NCBI GenBank assembly: GCA_009760855.2 | Contig: WPIO01000046.1 | Coordinates: 390,001-454,000, forward strand | DNA from: Cristatella mucedo | Taxonomy: Eukaryota > Bryozoa > Phylactolaemata > Cristatellidae | Reading direction: 5' to 3' | DNA length: 64,000 bases | Shown: piece by piece, positions 11,501 to 19,493 of the stretch | Position numbering within the stretch: position 1 is the first letter of the stretch | Layout of the letters: each line of letters opens with the position of its first letter | Made by a program: the position numbers and the translations under genes | Notes under the pieces: generated by a model | Seen by the model: only the letters and a program-made list of their open reading frames with translations | The model's database searches: none | Told to the model about the DNA's origin: nothing

Positions 11501-14500
11501 TGATTACGTGACTTGGTGCTCACGGCTGCTGCCTTCGCTACGCTGCTCCCGTGCAGTGCAGTGGCTAGCAGCTGCTGCTCACGCTTGCTTGCTGCACGCC
11601 CGCCCGCTCGGCGTCTGTTGCACACCTCCCTTTGACAATGAATTTTCCGTGTGCAGCAAACGTATTCTGCTTACTTCACAAGAAGAGTCGCTTCTTGCTG
11701 GTAATCACTTTGCTCGGAGAAGGGACAGGTAAAGGCTGTGACGCTGCTGCTGTGGCACCCACGCACCTGGTTTCTTTTTCCGCTTTAAACCTGCTCGGTT
11801 GTCGGTCGGCGGTGCTGTTCGTATGCTGCCGAGCTTTCTTTTCCTGCATTGCTCACCGGCAACTTCCGGTTTTTAATCAAGCGTGTGTACTTGTTCTTTT
11901 TTGAGCCGCTTTTTTGCAGTTCTTTATTTAAATACTCAAAGGCGGCGTTTTTTTTATTTAATGGCTGCCACTCAGCGTGCTTGCTCTGTTTTGGTTGGTT
12001 CCTTTCGGCATGTGCGTCCACGGTAGTAATTTAGTTTCGTACGAGGACGGCACATAAGCAGCGTGCCCCTTTTTGTGGAGCATCTTTCTGAGCGTGTCGA
12101 TATTTTTTATCATTTCTTAACCACTGTGCTCAGGTTTAAAGTGGTTCAAGGTAGTTTAGAGCTGTTTTTATACAAAGACGATATCCGGGTTTTTCCTAAT
12201 ATCATTGGTCACAAAACCATGTGAGAATGGGGATGCATAGGTACTGGTTTGGCCCAGTGGCTAAGGTGCTCGTCCCGACCAAGGTCAAGTGAATGCATTT
12301 GATGACCAAGGTCGTGGGCTCGAGCCCCATGGGGAAGCCTGAAGCCGAAATGCAAAGGCGTTTTGGCACTTCAAATGAAAGAGATGCTATGTCTCTGCGA
12401 GTTTGGAGTGCTCTGGACATTGTGCTTATTCCCCGAGTACACGTCTTACATGGCCTACTGTTGGCAGTGCCGGATAATAATGATAATGCACTTGATAAAG
12501 CGCCTTCAGAGAACTCAATCTCTCTCTGGGCACTTTACATTTGCTGCAAAGGGAAATGCAATTGAATGGTGAGTAATAGATAAACAACACGAATAAGATG
12601 GTTAGGGGTGACATGCACAGGGTCAGTATGTAGATATGGTTAGTGGCAGCATGCACTGTGTCAGCACGCATAAGCACATGAAGGACGAATCACAGGGACC
12701 CACTAATGCTGTCCTAAATAGGTGTGTTTTTAAGTTCTTTTTAAATGTGGTCAAGTCAGGGGATGTTCTGACGCAAGTCGGGAGGGAGTTCCAGGCTTTG
12801 GAAGCATACGAACTAAATGCACGGTCTCCAAAAGATTTAAGGTTTGTGCGAGGTATTGGTAGACTGTTGGATTTCGAAAAGCGAGTGGTACGATGCTTGG
12901 CCTGGTGGGGGAGTAGATCTGAAAGATATGCTGGAGCCAAAGAATGAAGTGACCTAAAAGTGAGCGAAAAACCTTGAAGTCAATCCGTTGCTTGACGGTT
13001 AGCCAGTGCAGGTCACCGGATGCCGTCACACGTGATGCTGCGGCTATGTCTGTAGCACAGTTTGTTTGTGTGAATTATTGATCCAAGTCCCTTACCCGGC
13101 CTCATAATCTCGTGCTATGGCACGATCAAGCAGCACCATTGGTGTGGCACTGGGCTAGGACTTGCCAGTACACCAAGAATCTATGAACGATAGACGTGGG
13201 CCGAGTGACTTCGCTTGTTCCTATTTCTCATATGTGTTAAGCAAGCAGTGACAGCTGCGTACCCTGTCTATTTCCCATGACATTTTTTCATCTATTTTGA
13301 GTACCACTTGTTACGGCTGCATACGATTCTTGAGATTTTTACAGTCTTCACTGACTCTTCGGGTCTTATGAAGGTAGCAGTGCAAGGTAAACATAAGTTT
13401 TACACTAGTGCCGTTTCTGCCATCGTCGTTTGGTTGGCTTTTAAGCAAGTGAAAGGACGTCGGCTGGCTTATTGCTAATGGTCAGGCTACCTGCCAGTAG
13501 CCGTAGAAAGCAGCTGCTTAGTGCAGCCGCAGGGCATGATCTAACTGTCTTATGTCTGTCAGCTGCACTGCCCGACATTGTAATAGCTACTATCCGTGAA
13601 AAAACTGGAATAGTTCCATGTAAGGTTCTCAACCTGTGGGTCGCGACCTCATTGGGGGTCGAACGACCCTTTCACAGGGGTCGCTCAAGACCATCGGAAA
13701 ACACGCACTTCCACATTTCGCACACAATTATTTTATGGTTGGGGGTCGCCACAACATGAGGAACTGTATTAAAGGGTTCGGCATTAGGAAGGTTGAGAAC
13801 CACTGATGTAAGGTCAAATGCTTTGACCATGCAGATGGGTTTTCTAGAGGAGAGGTTTCTTTGTAATTATACACCAGTTTTCTCTTTTGGTTACAATAGC
13901 TAAAATGCTGTTGCCGTCATCGCCAACATCAAGAGTTGCTGTAAGCACAGCAAAGCTAGATTTGTATGTGCATTTGTTACGACGCTCATTGTGGGGTAAG
14001 CACATTGATGCATATGCGTGTTCAACTGTTGTTAGATGCCTGGTTATGTATAGATTGTAGCGATGGTTTGTAGGTTATAATCATTTGACTGGGGAGTGAG
14101 TTCATGATCCTTCGGAATGTGCCCGTTAAGAAGTTCGTATTCATGTGGCCAATTTGCCAGCATCTTACAAACCCAGTGTTCTCTGTGGCCTGGCTGCCAG
14201 AGCAGCTGGCTGCCATATGTCCCCTCCCATGTGGTGGAGAGCTGAGCTGAAAGCCAGGTATAAGGAAGAGTGCTGTTCGCTGACCCTTCATGGTTCAGAC
14301 CGGAAAGAGTTGGGTCAGGCTAGCCTAGCTTCAACAAACACTCAATAATGATGATGGTAATAATAATAGTAACAATACCGTTTATACGTGCACATTTTTT
14401 CTCGTTCCTTTGGTGCCTTACCCGGAATGTTTATGTGGCCCTTGTTGTGCAATGGTGAGGCAGCAATTTGACTGCATTATTGTGTCATCGGGAGGCCAGA

Positions 14501-16611
14501 GGTCGAGTGAGGGCGACTCTTTGCGAATGGGTGTGTGCCCGAAAATCGCCTTAATTTTTTTTACAATGTATTGCTGTAGTCATCTGAACTGTGCTGATTA
14601 CCCAGGGTGTGGGCATTTCGCAATGGTTATTTAAAGTTTACTTTTGTGCAGTTCTTCGTTCAGTTATAGGAGCGTGGATGAACCCCTGTAGCTTGTTTGC
14701 GTTTCGTATACCTCCATTTTATGCCCAGCATTTCGTTCAGAGGGGCCATGGACTGTTCAGTGTAGTATCGTATATGTATGTATCTCCGTCAGTAACTCCA
14801 CAAAGTCATAAAGACCAAGTGGGTGTTACGCAGGAGAGTTTTGTATAGCACACTCACAGCCTAAGCGGCTTTCGGTACGCATTCGGTAGCCAACAGACTT
14901 CGTCTCACGCAACAAAGAGAAAGTGGGAAGCATAGCAGAGTCAGGAGAACAGTTGAGGTAGTGAGTAGCATGGAAGTAGCAGTTCAGGACCGCTGAAAAA
15001 GATGTGTAGTCAGTGCAAAGCCAGATGTGCAGCATAAGTTGTTGTGGAAGAGCTGTTCGTTTTAAAAAGATGTCTGTAGCTACAATGTTGGCCTGGCGAG
15101 GGCAGCGGCAAGCGTAGCGCTGCATCCATGTGCATGCGTGGCGAGCGTGGCACGACTTCTTCAATTGTAGAATGGCCTCGGCTCTGGAGAGCGACGCCAT
15201 CAAAGCGCACGCTCTTGTGGCCGGCACGCACACGCAGGCGATCGTCCCGAGCGTTGAGGGTGACGTCAACATAGGTAGGCTCCTTGGCAGGCTGCCATTG
15301 CTCGTCTGTTGCCCGGCACTCAGCTGACGAGAGCGTGCATCTCTGAACGGCTGCTGCACTATTTGAAGGTGCCAAGCTGAACGGCCCCTCCGGAGGCAGC
15401 AGCACCGGAGCTGGCCCGGTAAGTAGCAGCCACCTCGCCACAGCACCGTCTGCGTTAGCGGCTGGGTAGCTTGCGCACGAATGACGAGCTGGCTCCTGCG
15501 TGGGCAGCCAGTCTTGCTCTGCTCGAGCAGATGGCTCGAGTCGCGATGAGGACGGCTCGTGGCACGCTGGCTTCAGGAGATAGCTAGCAGTGCAAAGCGT
15601 CCGTAGGAGACAGAGCACGTCAGACGGAGTTAGCTTCAAAGTCGAGCCTGCGGCAGAGCTCCCAATGCTTTGCGATCGTTTGTTTTCCTGGTGCAGTTAG
15701 TGGCCGGAATCGTCGAGGACAAACAGACAGGTTTCCAGGTTGAGCCGCTTGAGCTTGTTACTGAGAGAGCGCGACAGAGCGCGCGAAGAAAAAGGTGCTC
15801 CGTAAATGAGCCTGCCGACGTGGTTTGGAGTTTAAAAATTCGAATTTCGAAGGCTTTCAGGCAGTACCGCTAGCGTTCAGACCGCCTTGGCACCGAGATG
15901 CCCTCGCGGTCGATGGCTTCCTTTGCTGCCGTCGGCTGTATCTCCGTCTAGTGGGTGGCAGTGTGCATGCTATTCCATTTGCCTTACTTGAGTGAACTTA
16001 AAGTTAGCTACTAAGGCCTCTGTGTGCTCTGATACTTGCAGGTCTGATACGGGAGCCAAGATTTGGTAACACTATAGAGTGCGTTTCTCTGTAGAGATGA
16101 GCGAGTTGTGGCGGTTGGTGCTCTTTTTCTATAGTTCTGATAGACACACTCCATGCTTGCGTCGTGCATGCTGCTCTGCCACGACGGCAGGCTAGCTTGA
16201 TGAGAATAAGAACTGCTGAATGTCTATGATGATTTGCTGTGTGATTGTGCTACGGAACTAGCTATCTCACGAGACCACTCGGACGACAATGAGATGCTTT
16301 CTCTGTTAACTCGATTGAGCAGTTTTTGTCCATGCTTGCTGCGACGGATTGGCTTAGCTGGATATCTTTTTTTTTATCGCTGTCTGATTATCTCTTAATA
16401 CGCTGTCGTCGTCGTGGGCAGCCGGATGCTTAGCGAATGAGCTCTCTGCGTGACGCACAGTCGCGATCTGCATGCCTTCAACTTGCGACTGCTGCGTGGA
16501 TGGTTATAGCCTCTAGGTTTTGGTTTCTAGTTTTAGTTTTATGCCATTTCTTTGCAGAAGTCGTTGCTGCCTAAGCCGGCACCCAGACCTCGGCCGTATC
16601 CATTTAAGTGA
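66..16611 (+). CDS. scrib: Scribble-like LAP/PDZ polarity scaffold, 3' half (multi-exon)
   Basis: Scribble is a cortical scaffold that sets apico-basal polarity with Dlg and Lgl. Only the part from the linker before PDZ3 to the C-terminus is in the window; the LRRs, PDZ1 and PDZ2 would lie upstream of base 1. Proposed exons: 66-922, 1061-1171, 1491-1667, 2017-2136, 2653-2910, 4847-4978, 5165-5296, 5826-6014, 6625-6945, 7347-7655, 8195-8336, then tentative 10820-10844, 15171-15274, 15369-15418, 16558-16611. All have GT-AG borders and compatible phases. PDZ3 has the Scribble-specific run GLSIVGG followed by HPFGRDEPGVFISK. PDZ4 has IGITIKGG, NPTDYTDEGLFISR and RLKAGQRILEVNG. A charged Glu/Arg/Gln coiled coil and Ala/Pro-rich tail follow, as in other Scribbles. 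Identification of the PDZ part is firm. The last four exons rest only on splice signals and phase. Confidence 0.85.
1061..1171 (+). CDS. scrib: scrib exon: PDZ3, first half
   Basis: Acceptor tcttttgtag, donor gttagt; 37 codons, phase 0 at both ends. It encodes EVSLSKAGGVLGLSIVGG, with the carboxylate-binding loop LGLS, then HPFGRDEPGVFISK, which is characteristic of the third PDZ domain of Scribble. It is too short to stand out as an open frame. Confidence 0.9.
1491..1667 (+). CDS. scrib: scrib exon: PDZ3, second half
   Basis: Acceptor tttcactcag, donor gtaagc; 59 codons, phase 0-0. It encodes IVPGAAASKANLRIGDRIL, SVNGKDVTRCTHEEAVNAL and the closing beta strand ILLKVRHDP. GD-I-VNG and H-EAV are the standard PDZ hallmarks. 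The upstream in-frame start codon at 1419 is intronic and not a real start. Confidence 0.92.
2017..2136 (+). CDS. scrib: scrib exon: PDZ4, first half
   Basis: Acceptor tgttgcag, donor gtacgt; 40 codons, phase 0-0. It encodes ELTIVQMPEEKIGITIKGG followed by GNPTDYTDEGLFISR. The IGIT binding loop and the long beta2-beta3 insert with DPTDEG-like sequence match Scribble PDZ4. Confidence 0.92.
2653..2910 (+). CDS. scrib: scrib exon: PDZ4, second half plus linker
   Basis: Acceptor attaatgcag, donor gtaaac; 86 codons, phase 0-0. The PDZ part reads GAVARDGRLKAGQRILEVNG, then LGATHVDAVRALRG and IIVADGYD. After the domain comes a Ser/Ile-rich stretch SISQISKSISSLDW, resembling the Ser-rich segment that follows PDZ4 in other Scribbles. 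Confidence 0.92.
2911..4846 (+). other. scrib intron after PDZ4
   Basis: About 1.9 kb of intron. It holds the Tigger-like element at 3501-4158. A possible extra exon at about 4650-4784 (acceptor caccacag; 45 codons starting DFQRALLLLHRQF) has compatible phase but only a weak donor and no recognisable similarity, so I do not call it. Confidence 0.5.
3499..4160. mobile_element. Tigger/pogo-like non-autonomous DNA transposon
   Basis: The left end at 3501 reads CAGTCGACCCTCGTTTATCG. The right end, read from 4158 on the opposite strand, is CAGTCGTCCCTCGATACTTT. Both are the style of Tigger (Tc1-mariner superfamily, pogo clade) inverted repeats. TA dinucleotides at 3499-3500 and 4159-4160 fit the usual TA target duplication. 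The interior is AT-rich with no transposase frame, so this is a MITE-like deletion derivative inside a scrib intron. Confidence 0.7.
4847..4978 (+). CDS. scrib: scrib exon: coiled coil, part 1
   Basis: Acceptor ctcgacag, donor gtacgg; 44 codons, phase 0-0. It encodes almost only Glu, Gln and Arg (ERQALEEQEEFEREAEQF and so on) with heptad-like spacing, so an alpha-helical coiled coil. It is placed in scrib by strand, phase and the similar charged segment in the tail of other Scribbles. The same length as the next exon hints at an old duplication. Confidence 0.7.
5165..5296 (+). CDS. scrib: scrib exon: coiled coil, part 2
   Basis: Acceptor cttgccag, donor gtatgt; 44 codons, phase 0-0. It continues the charged helix: AQERRGEEEAARKADFKRL, ending EQEEAEAAARQ. 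Confidence 0.7.
5322..5597. repeat. CT-rich tract, repeat module and (GA)n microsatellite in scrib intron
   Basis: (CT)n at 5322-5409 gives way to a short unique piece (5410-5467) and then (GA)n to about 5592. The unique piece contains LINE-tail-like GCACTTTACATTTACTGCAA followed by a segment that recurs at 20826-20875 next to (CT)n. The long Arg-Glu and Ser-Leu open frames here are microsatellite artefacts. Confidence 0.85.
5826..6014 (+). CDS. scrib: scrib exon: Ala/Ser-rich segment
   Basis: Acceptor ctcttgcag, donor gtaaga; 63 codons, phase 0-0. It encodes APAAREAAKVAPRPASVAK, then an acidic SSEDERVSS patch, and ends QRAEEEEVV. Probably disordered; no domain is seen. Confidence 0.65.
6625..6945 (+). 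CDS. scrib: scrib exon: Ala/Ser/Pro-rich segment
   Basis: Acceptor gcctcttgtag, donor gtaaac; 107 codons, phase 0-0. It opens YERSEISRETSAAAAAAT and contains KSPEKFASPKPS and TRSPSFDERQPRTVTF. These Ser-Pro and basic patches look like kinase-target tail sequence. The in-frame start codon at 6739 is internal. Confidence 0.65.
7347..7655 (+). CDS. scrib: scrib exon: Pro/Ala/Val-rich segment
   Basis: Acceptor gcttacatgcag, donor gtaaag; 103 codons, phase 0-0. It contains the SH3-ligand-like stretch LRKIPPPVPAKPRPPSAARS, then an Ala/Val low-complexity run, and ends HSLTVHHSVTPKE. Confidence 0.62.
8195..8336 (+). CDS. scrib: scrib exon: FQAKQNFFK segment
   Basis: Acceptor aaattccag, donor gtaaga; 47 codons plus one base, so the first exit from phase 0. 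It encodes ESATFQAKQNFFKHDTADAG. This resembles the conserved LSFRERQKYFE-type motif of Scribble tails (inference). The flanking open frame is intron read-through. Confidence 0.6.
9888..10735 (-). mobile_element. CR1/L2-like LINE 3' end (family 1)
   Basis: On the minus strand a 201-aa frame (10727-10122) carries the C-terminal block of the polyprotein seen in CR1/L2-type LINEs: HAFVTSRLDFCNSLLTGLP, LQLVQNSAARLVC, LHWLPVRQRIDFK and DWNSLPTCVRTSPDL. It ends FKRNLKAHLFRTAF. A 3' UTR follows, with the GCGCCTAGAAAGAGATTGAG tail and a (TTA)n end at 9890-9906. It is 5'-truncated and among the best-kept copies in the window. It lies in a scrib intron, 85 bp before a candidate microexon. Confidence 0.85.
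10820..10844 (+). CDS. scrib: Candidate scrib microexon (25 bp)
   Basis: A strong acceptor (tgttttcttgcag) and donor (gtaagc) bracket 25 bases. Joined to the previous phase-1 exon it reads EKRKETSDG and leaves at phase 2, which the next candidate exon needs. Support is splice signals and phase only. Confidence 0.4.
12240..12345 (+). mobile_element. tRNA-headed SINE (family B), head region
   Basis: GGCCCAGTGGCTAAGGTGCT resembles a box A, and GTGGGCTCGAGCCCC 70 bases later resembles a box B. The same order and spacing, including GACCAAGGT between the boxes, recurs on the minus strand at 19325-19475, 40815-40950 and 44610-44765. The LINE-like tail seen in those copies is not clear here. Confidence 0.6.
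12470..13016 (-). mobile_element. LINE family-1 3' fragment
   Basis: Minus-strand frame 12940-12623 encodes MAPAYLSDLLPHQAKHRTTR and AWNSLPTCVRTSPDLTTFKK. The same 3' UTR and GCGCTTTATCAAGTGCATTA tail occur as in the 9.9-10.7 kb copy. It is frameshifted near 12940 and 5'-truncated. Confidence 0.85.
13618..13813. mobile_element. SPIN-like hAT miniature element
   Basis: Inverted ends GGTTCTCAACCT (13624-13635) and AGGTTGAGAACC (13790-13801) enclose about 180 bp. Internal blocks include TGTGGGTCGCGACC, GGGGGTCGAACGACCCTTTC and GACCATCGGAAAACAC near the left. GGTTGGGGGTCGCCACAACA, TGAGGAACTGTATTAAAGGG and a terminal CACTG lie near the right. These are the signature of SPIN (SPace INvader) hAT elements. 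ATGTAAGG occurs on both sides (13618-13625, 13806-13813) as an 8-bp target duplication. The outermost six bases on the left are missing, explicable by deletion between GG repeats. No coding capacity. Confidence 0.88.
14778..15015 (-). mobile_element. LINE family-2 3' end
   Basis: Minus-strand peptide CYFHATHYLNCSPDSAMLPT then FSLLRETKSVGYRM. The same peptide occurs on the plus strand at 24700-24800, and a related one on the minus strand near 45800. It is the C-terminus and 3' UTR of a second LINE family whose better-kept copy ends in ACATT repeats. It sits in a scrib intron close to the next exon. Confidence 0.75.
15171..15274 (+). CDS. scrib: Candidate scrib C-terminal exon (104 bp)
   Basis: Acceptor cttcttcaattgtag, donor gtaggc. 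Entering at phase 2 it reads MASALESDAIKAHALVAG then VPSVEGDVNI, leaving at phase 1. Codon use looks coding. A 209-aa frame on the opposite strand is open here too, so strand is not certain from openness alone. Confidence 0.4.
15369..15418 (+). CDS. scrib: Candidate scrib C-terminal exon (50 bp)
   Basis: The donor is the consensus gtaagt and the acceptor is gcactatttgaag. Entering at phase 1 it encodes GAKLNGPSGGSSTGAGP and returns to phase 0. Support is splice signals and phase only. Confidence 0.38.
16558..16611 (+). CDS. scrib: Candidate scrib terminal coding exon and stop
   Basis: Acceptor gccatttctttgcag. At phase 0 it reads KSLLPKPAPRPRPYPFK and stops at TGA (16609-16611). The basic, Pro-rich end suits an SH3/WW-type ligand tail. 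A further exon may lie between this and the 50-bp exon: acceptor ttttcctggtgcag gives LVAGIVEDKQTGFQ from 15697, phase 0, but with the weak donor gttgag. Confidence 0.42.
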   Translation, partial: KSLLPKPAPRPRPYPFK

Positions 16612-17005
16612 ACTCCTTATGACATCCATGCGGCTATCGGTAACCGGGAACCCTGCCGAAAAGTCCTGGCACTGGACAGTTGCCACTGCCGTCTGATCGT
16701 AAGGACTTTTGTACCTGGTCCAGAGGCAGCAATTTGTTGCCGAAGTCACAACAACCAGAACTCCGACCGCGTTAGCTAAATTGATGCGTGGTAGCAATTG
16801 CAGCTCCGAAAACTTACCATTATTTGTAAAATAATGTGTTTATTTGTATAGACACAATTTTTATATTGGCAGGCAGTCAGAGGGCCTTATATTTTTATTG
16901 TAAAGTTCGCGATATATGTGAAACGGCGTCTTCATAGTGGAAGTGCTTTTCACGAAGAAATGCCGAGCTTTCTGAACACAGTTCGTTGAACACCAGTGGG
17001 TTTTT

Positions 17006-17039
17006 ACCAGCCGTGGCCGATCACTCGGCCACGGCTGGT
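17006..17039 (+). other. Perfect 15-bp hairpin in predicted scrib 3' UTR
   Basis: ACCAGCCGTGGCCGA (17006-17020), loop TCAC, and the exact complement TCGGCCACGGCTGGT (17025-17039). It lies between the proposed stop codon and the candidate polyadenylation signal. Confidence 0.8.
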
Positions 17040-17147
17040 TCGGCAGTACCGTACGGTCATGGCTAGTACGTAATGGTTGAGCATGCAGTGCACGTTGCTG
17101 TCATTTGATGGCAAGCCGCTTGCTACTCGCTAAAGCATCTAATTTGG

Positions 17148-17153
17148 AATAAA
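17148..17153 (+). terminator. Candidate scrib polyadenylation signal
   Basis: AATAAA about 540 bases after the proposed stop codon, in AT-rich context. It is the first clear hexamer I see on the plus strand after the stop. Confidence 0.35.
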
Positions 17154-17362
17154 TTATTCTGAGTCATCGTTCATACCCACACCGGGAAGTTTTTGGTTAC
17201 TTCAAAAGGCCCAGTTTTCGGTGCTAACGCTGTCCAATCGTGTCAGGGCGGTTGTTATTCCGTAGTACTGACGGAGGTGAGATGAGATGCGTCTGCACCG
17301 ATCCTGCTATATGGCCCATGCCCCAAGGTTTGCCCGGGATGTTAAAGCGGCGACAGTCTCTT

Positions 17363-17515
17363 GAGCCGTGATGGCTCACTAGGTAAGGCGGTTGCCTTTC
17401 ACGACCTCGGTCCCGAGGTCGTCGGTTCGAATCCTGCTGTGTGCCTGTATTGCCACTGCAAGCAGAGGCGATATGAGTCGCTATATGGAGAGAGGCTGTT
17501 AAATCAGCTAGTACT
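17363..17515 (+). mobile_element. tRNA-derived SINE, family A, copy 1
   Basis: The tRNA-like head has TGGCTCACTAGGTAAGGCGG (box A region) and GGTTCGAATCCTGC (box B), the latter identical in copy 2 at 48667-48830. Both then share a TATTGCCA block, a GATA-rich block and the 3' end GAGGCTGTTAAATCAGCT. Loss of acceptor-stem pairing argues against a functional tRNA gene. Confidence 0.75.
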
Positions 17516-17589
17516 TGCTTTCTTATAGAAGCGCTACTGCTTTACGAAAGCGACAGCTCGTCTAAGTGGTAAGTTCAGCAATTCAGCCT

Positions 17590-17720
17590 CGGAGTCAAGG
17601 TGGTTAGTACTGGACTCCAAGAGGAATGATTTTCCCATGTCAATGAGCTTGCACCTGGCCAGTAGCAGAATCGACGGCACGTGGCTGGTTGGCCGCGTTT
17701 GGTTTCGAATCTCACCGTAC
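17590..17720 (+). mobile_element. Possible further tRNA-like SINE
   Basis: TGGTTAGTACTGGACTCC resembles a box A region and GGTTTCGAATCTCACC a box B, about 100 bases apart. A LINE family-1 tail fragment begins just after (17740). Single copy here, so weak. Confidence 0.3.
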
Positions 17721-17739
17721 TGCATGTTCGACACCACAA

Positions 17740-17826
17740 TAATAGTAGTAATAATAATGATACACTTGATAAAGCGCCATCGGAGAACTAAGTCTCTTTC
17801 TAGGCGCTTTACATTTGCTGCAAGAC
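17740..17826 (-). mobile_element. LINE family-1 tail fragment
   Basis: ATA/ATT-rich start, then CACTTGATAAAGCGCC and TTTCTAGGCGCTTTACATTT on the plus strand. This is the complement of the LINE 3' terminus. Confidence 0.8.
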
Positions 17827-18214
17827 CGAAACGGGTAGTTTTGGCCAGAGCCGTGCCCTAGCCAAATTAGCACGCAATCCTACCACTGACAGGAGTACGA
17901 GCCAGCTCGTGTTATGAATTTCGCAAAAAGAAAGTACGAATCACGGCGGCGATAGAAATTTTTATTGTTGGAAAATTGTGATTTTCCAAGTGCCATTATC
18001 TGCTACGAGAGTAGAATCGCTGCACGCTTAGACCCAAGCGATACAACAAGCTGACATTTTCGGATTGCTGTGGCTGCATTGCCGGTGCCGCATTGCTGCC
18101 GCTAGCAGCGAGGAGGGGGATAATAGTTATAATAGCGCCATCGTCGTCATCGCCAATTTAACATCGCCTCATTGGTATAGCGGCAGAAGAGCCTTAACGG
18201 CTATCACCACCGAT

Positions 18215-18770
18215 TGGATTGACTGCTCGCTGGCCTACCGGCATGTGCAATCTGGCGATTGCAGATAGTGCACAAGTCTGCAGCTAGGCTTGTCTGTCGT
18301 GAGCGTCGCAACTGCCACATCACACCACTTCTTGCCGACCTGCACTGGCTACCAGTCAAGCAACGGATCGACTTGAAGGTCTTATCACTCACTTTAAGAT
18401 CCCTCCATTCTTTGGCTCCAGCCTACCTATCAGTTCTACTCCCCCACCAGGCCAAGCATCATACCACCCGCTTTTCGGAAACTAACTTTACCTATACCTC
18501 GTACAAACCTCAAATCCTTTGGAGACCGTGAATTCAGTTCGTATGCTCCCAAAGCCTGGAACTCACTCCCGACTTCCGTTACGACATCCCCTGACCTTAC
18601 CGCATTTAAAAACAAACAAAAAACGCACCTACTTATGACAGCATTTAGTGGCGGGTCTCTGTGATTCGTCCTTCATGTGCTTATGCATGCTGAGACTGAT
18701 GCATGCTGCCAGTAACCACACTTGCATGCTGACCCTATGCATGTCACCCCTGAGTTAGAATAGCAGAATT
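18215..18770 (+). mobile_element. LINE family-1 3' fragment
   Basis: Plus-strand frame reads LVCRERRNCHITPLLADLHW, LPVKQRIDLKVLSLTLRSLH and APAYLSVLLPHQAKHHTTRF. It continues frameshifted through KAWNSLPTS-like sequence to the UTR (CTTATGCATGCTGA). It is truncated before the tail. Confidence 0.85.
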
Positions 18771-19324
18771 GATATCAAAACAGTGATCTCCGAGCATATT
18801 ATTGCATACACATATGGTCCAAACCATGAGTAGCAGGTTGACACCTAGGAGCTATTAGAGGGAGCTCTCCCGCGGTCGGACCCAACAGAAGCCTGAACAG
18901 CATGCCCAACTAAGTTCTTTCCCCAGGACGGCGGCGGGTGCGGAAGCACATGACGAAGGGACGGCAGGTAATGCGGCAGGTAATGCATTGAATGTCCCTA
19001 AACACGAAATTTCATGCGCGTATGGACAACAAGATGAGCTCTAGAATAGGTCTTAGCTGTCTCAAATGCCGAGTAGACGCTCATCAGAAAAAGCCGAGTC
19101 ACGCTCGCTATAACGAAAGCAAAATTGACGTCTAAAAAATGTGCATCATTTCAAGTAAATAGCGTAGCTTGCTGCTTGCTATCTTAGAAAGAGTTCGGGG
19201 AAGGGGTGTGACTTCGATCTTGAGAGAATATCGACGCCATTTTTTTAAATGGTCGTCTGAGCCACATCCGAAAATTTTGCATCATTTGAAAGACTACCTG
19301 CTGCTAGCAGTCTAAGAAAAAAAT

Positions 19325-19475
19325 ATAATTCTTTTATATAGCGCCCTAAGAGAATTTAATCTCTATTCAGGCGCGTCGCAAATGCCACAGTGCTCGAGCC
19401 CACAACCTCAGTCAACTGCATTCACCTTGACCTTAGTCGAGGTAGTGCCTTAACCACTGACCCAAACCGGCGCGG
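19325..19475 (-). mobile_element. tRNA-headed SINE (family B), full-length copy
   Basis: Read on the minus strand: TTTGGGTCAGTGGTTAAGGC (box A-like), CCTCGACTAAGGTCAAGGTG, GTGGGCTCGAGCAC (box B-like), then GCGCCTGAATAGAGATTAAA and TTCTCTTAGGGCGCTATATA. The last two blocks align with the LINE family-1 terminus (GCGCCTAGAAAGAGATTGAG, TTCTCTGAGGGCGCTTTATC). Confidence 0.75.
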
Positions 19476-19493
19476 CAAAAGGGCGCAAGGAAC

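Larger units (their letters stand above)
10845..15170 (+). other. scrib intron, repeat-bearing
   Basis: About 4.3 kb with no gene seen. It contains a tRNA-like SINE near 12240, a LINE family-1 fragment (12470-13016), the SPIN-like element (13618-13813) and a LINE family-2 3' end (14778-15015). The rest is unremarkable sequence. Confidence 0.5.

Noticed and set aside
15010..15639. 209-aa minus-strand ORF in the Scribble intron/exon region
   Set aside because: Its 3' part is LINE family-2 sequence and its middle is antisense to two candidate Scribble exons with good splice sites. No known domain.
17363..17430. Functional tRNA gene
   Set aside because: Box A and box B are present but the acceptor stem does not pair and the same sequence with a shared 3' body recurs at 48667; a SINE is the better explanation.
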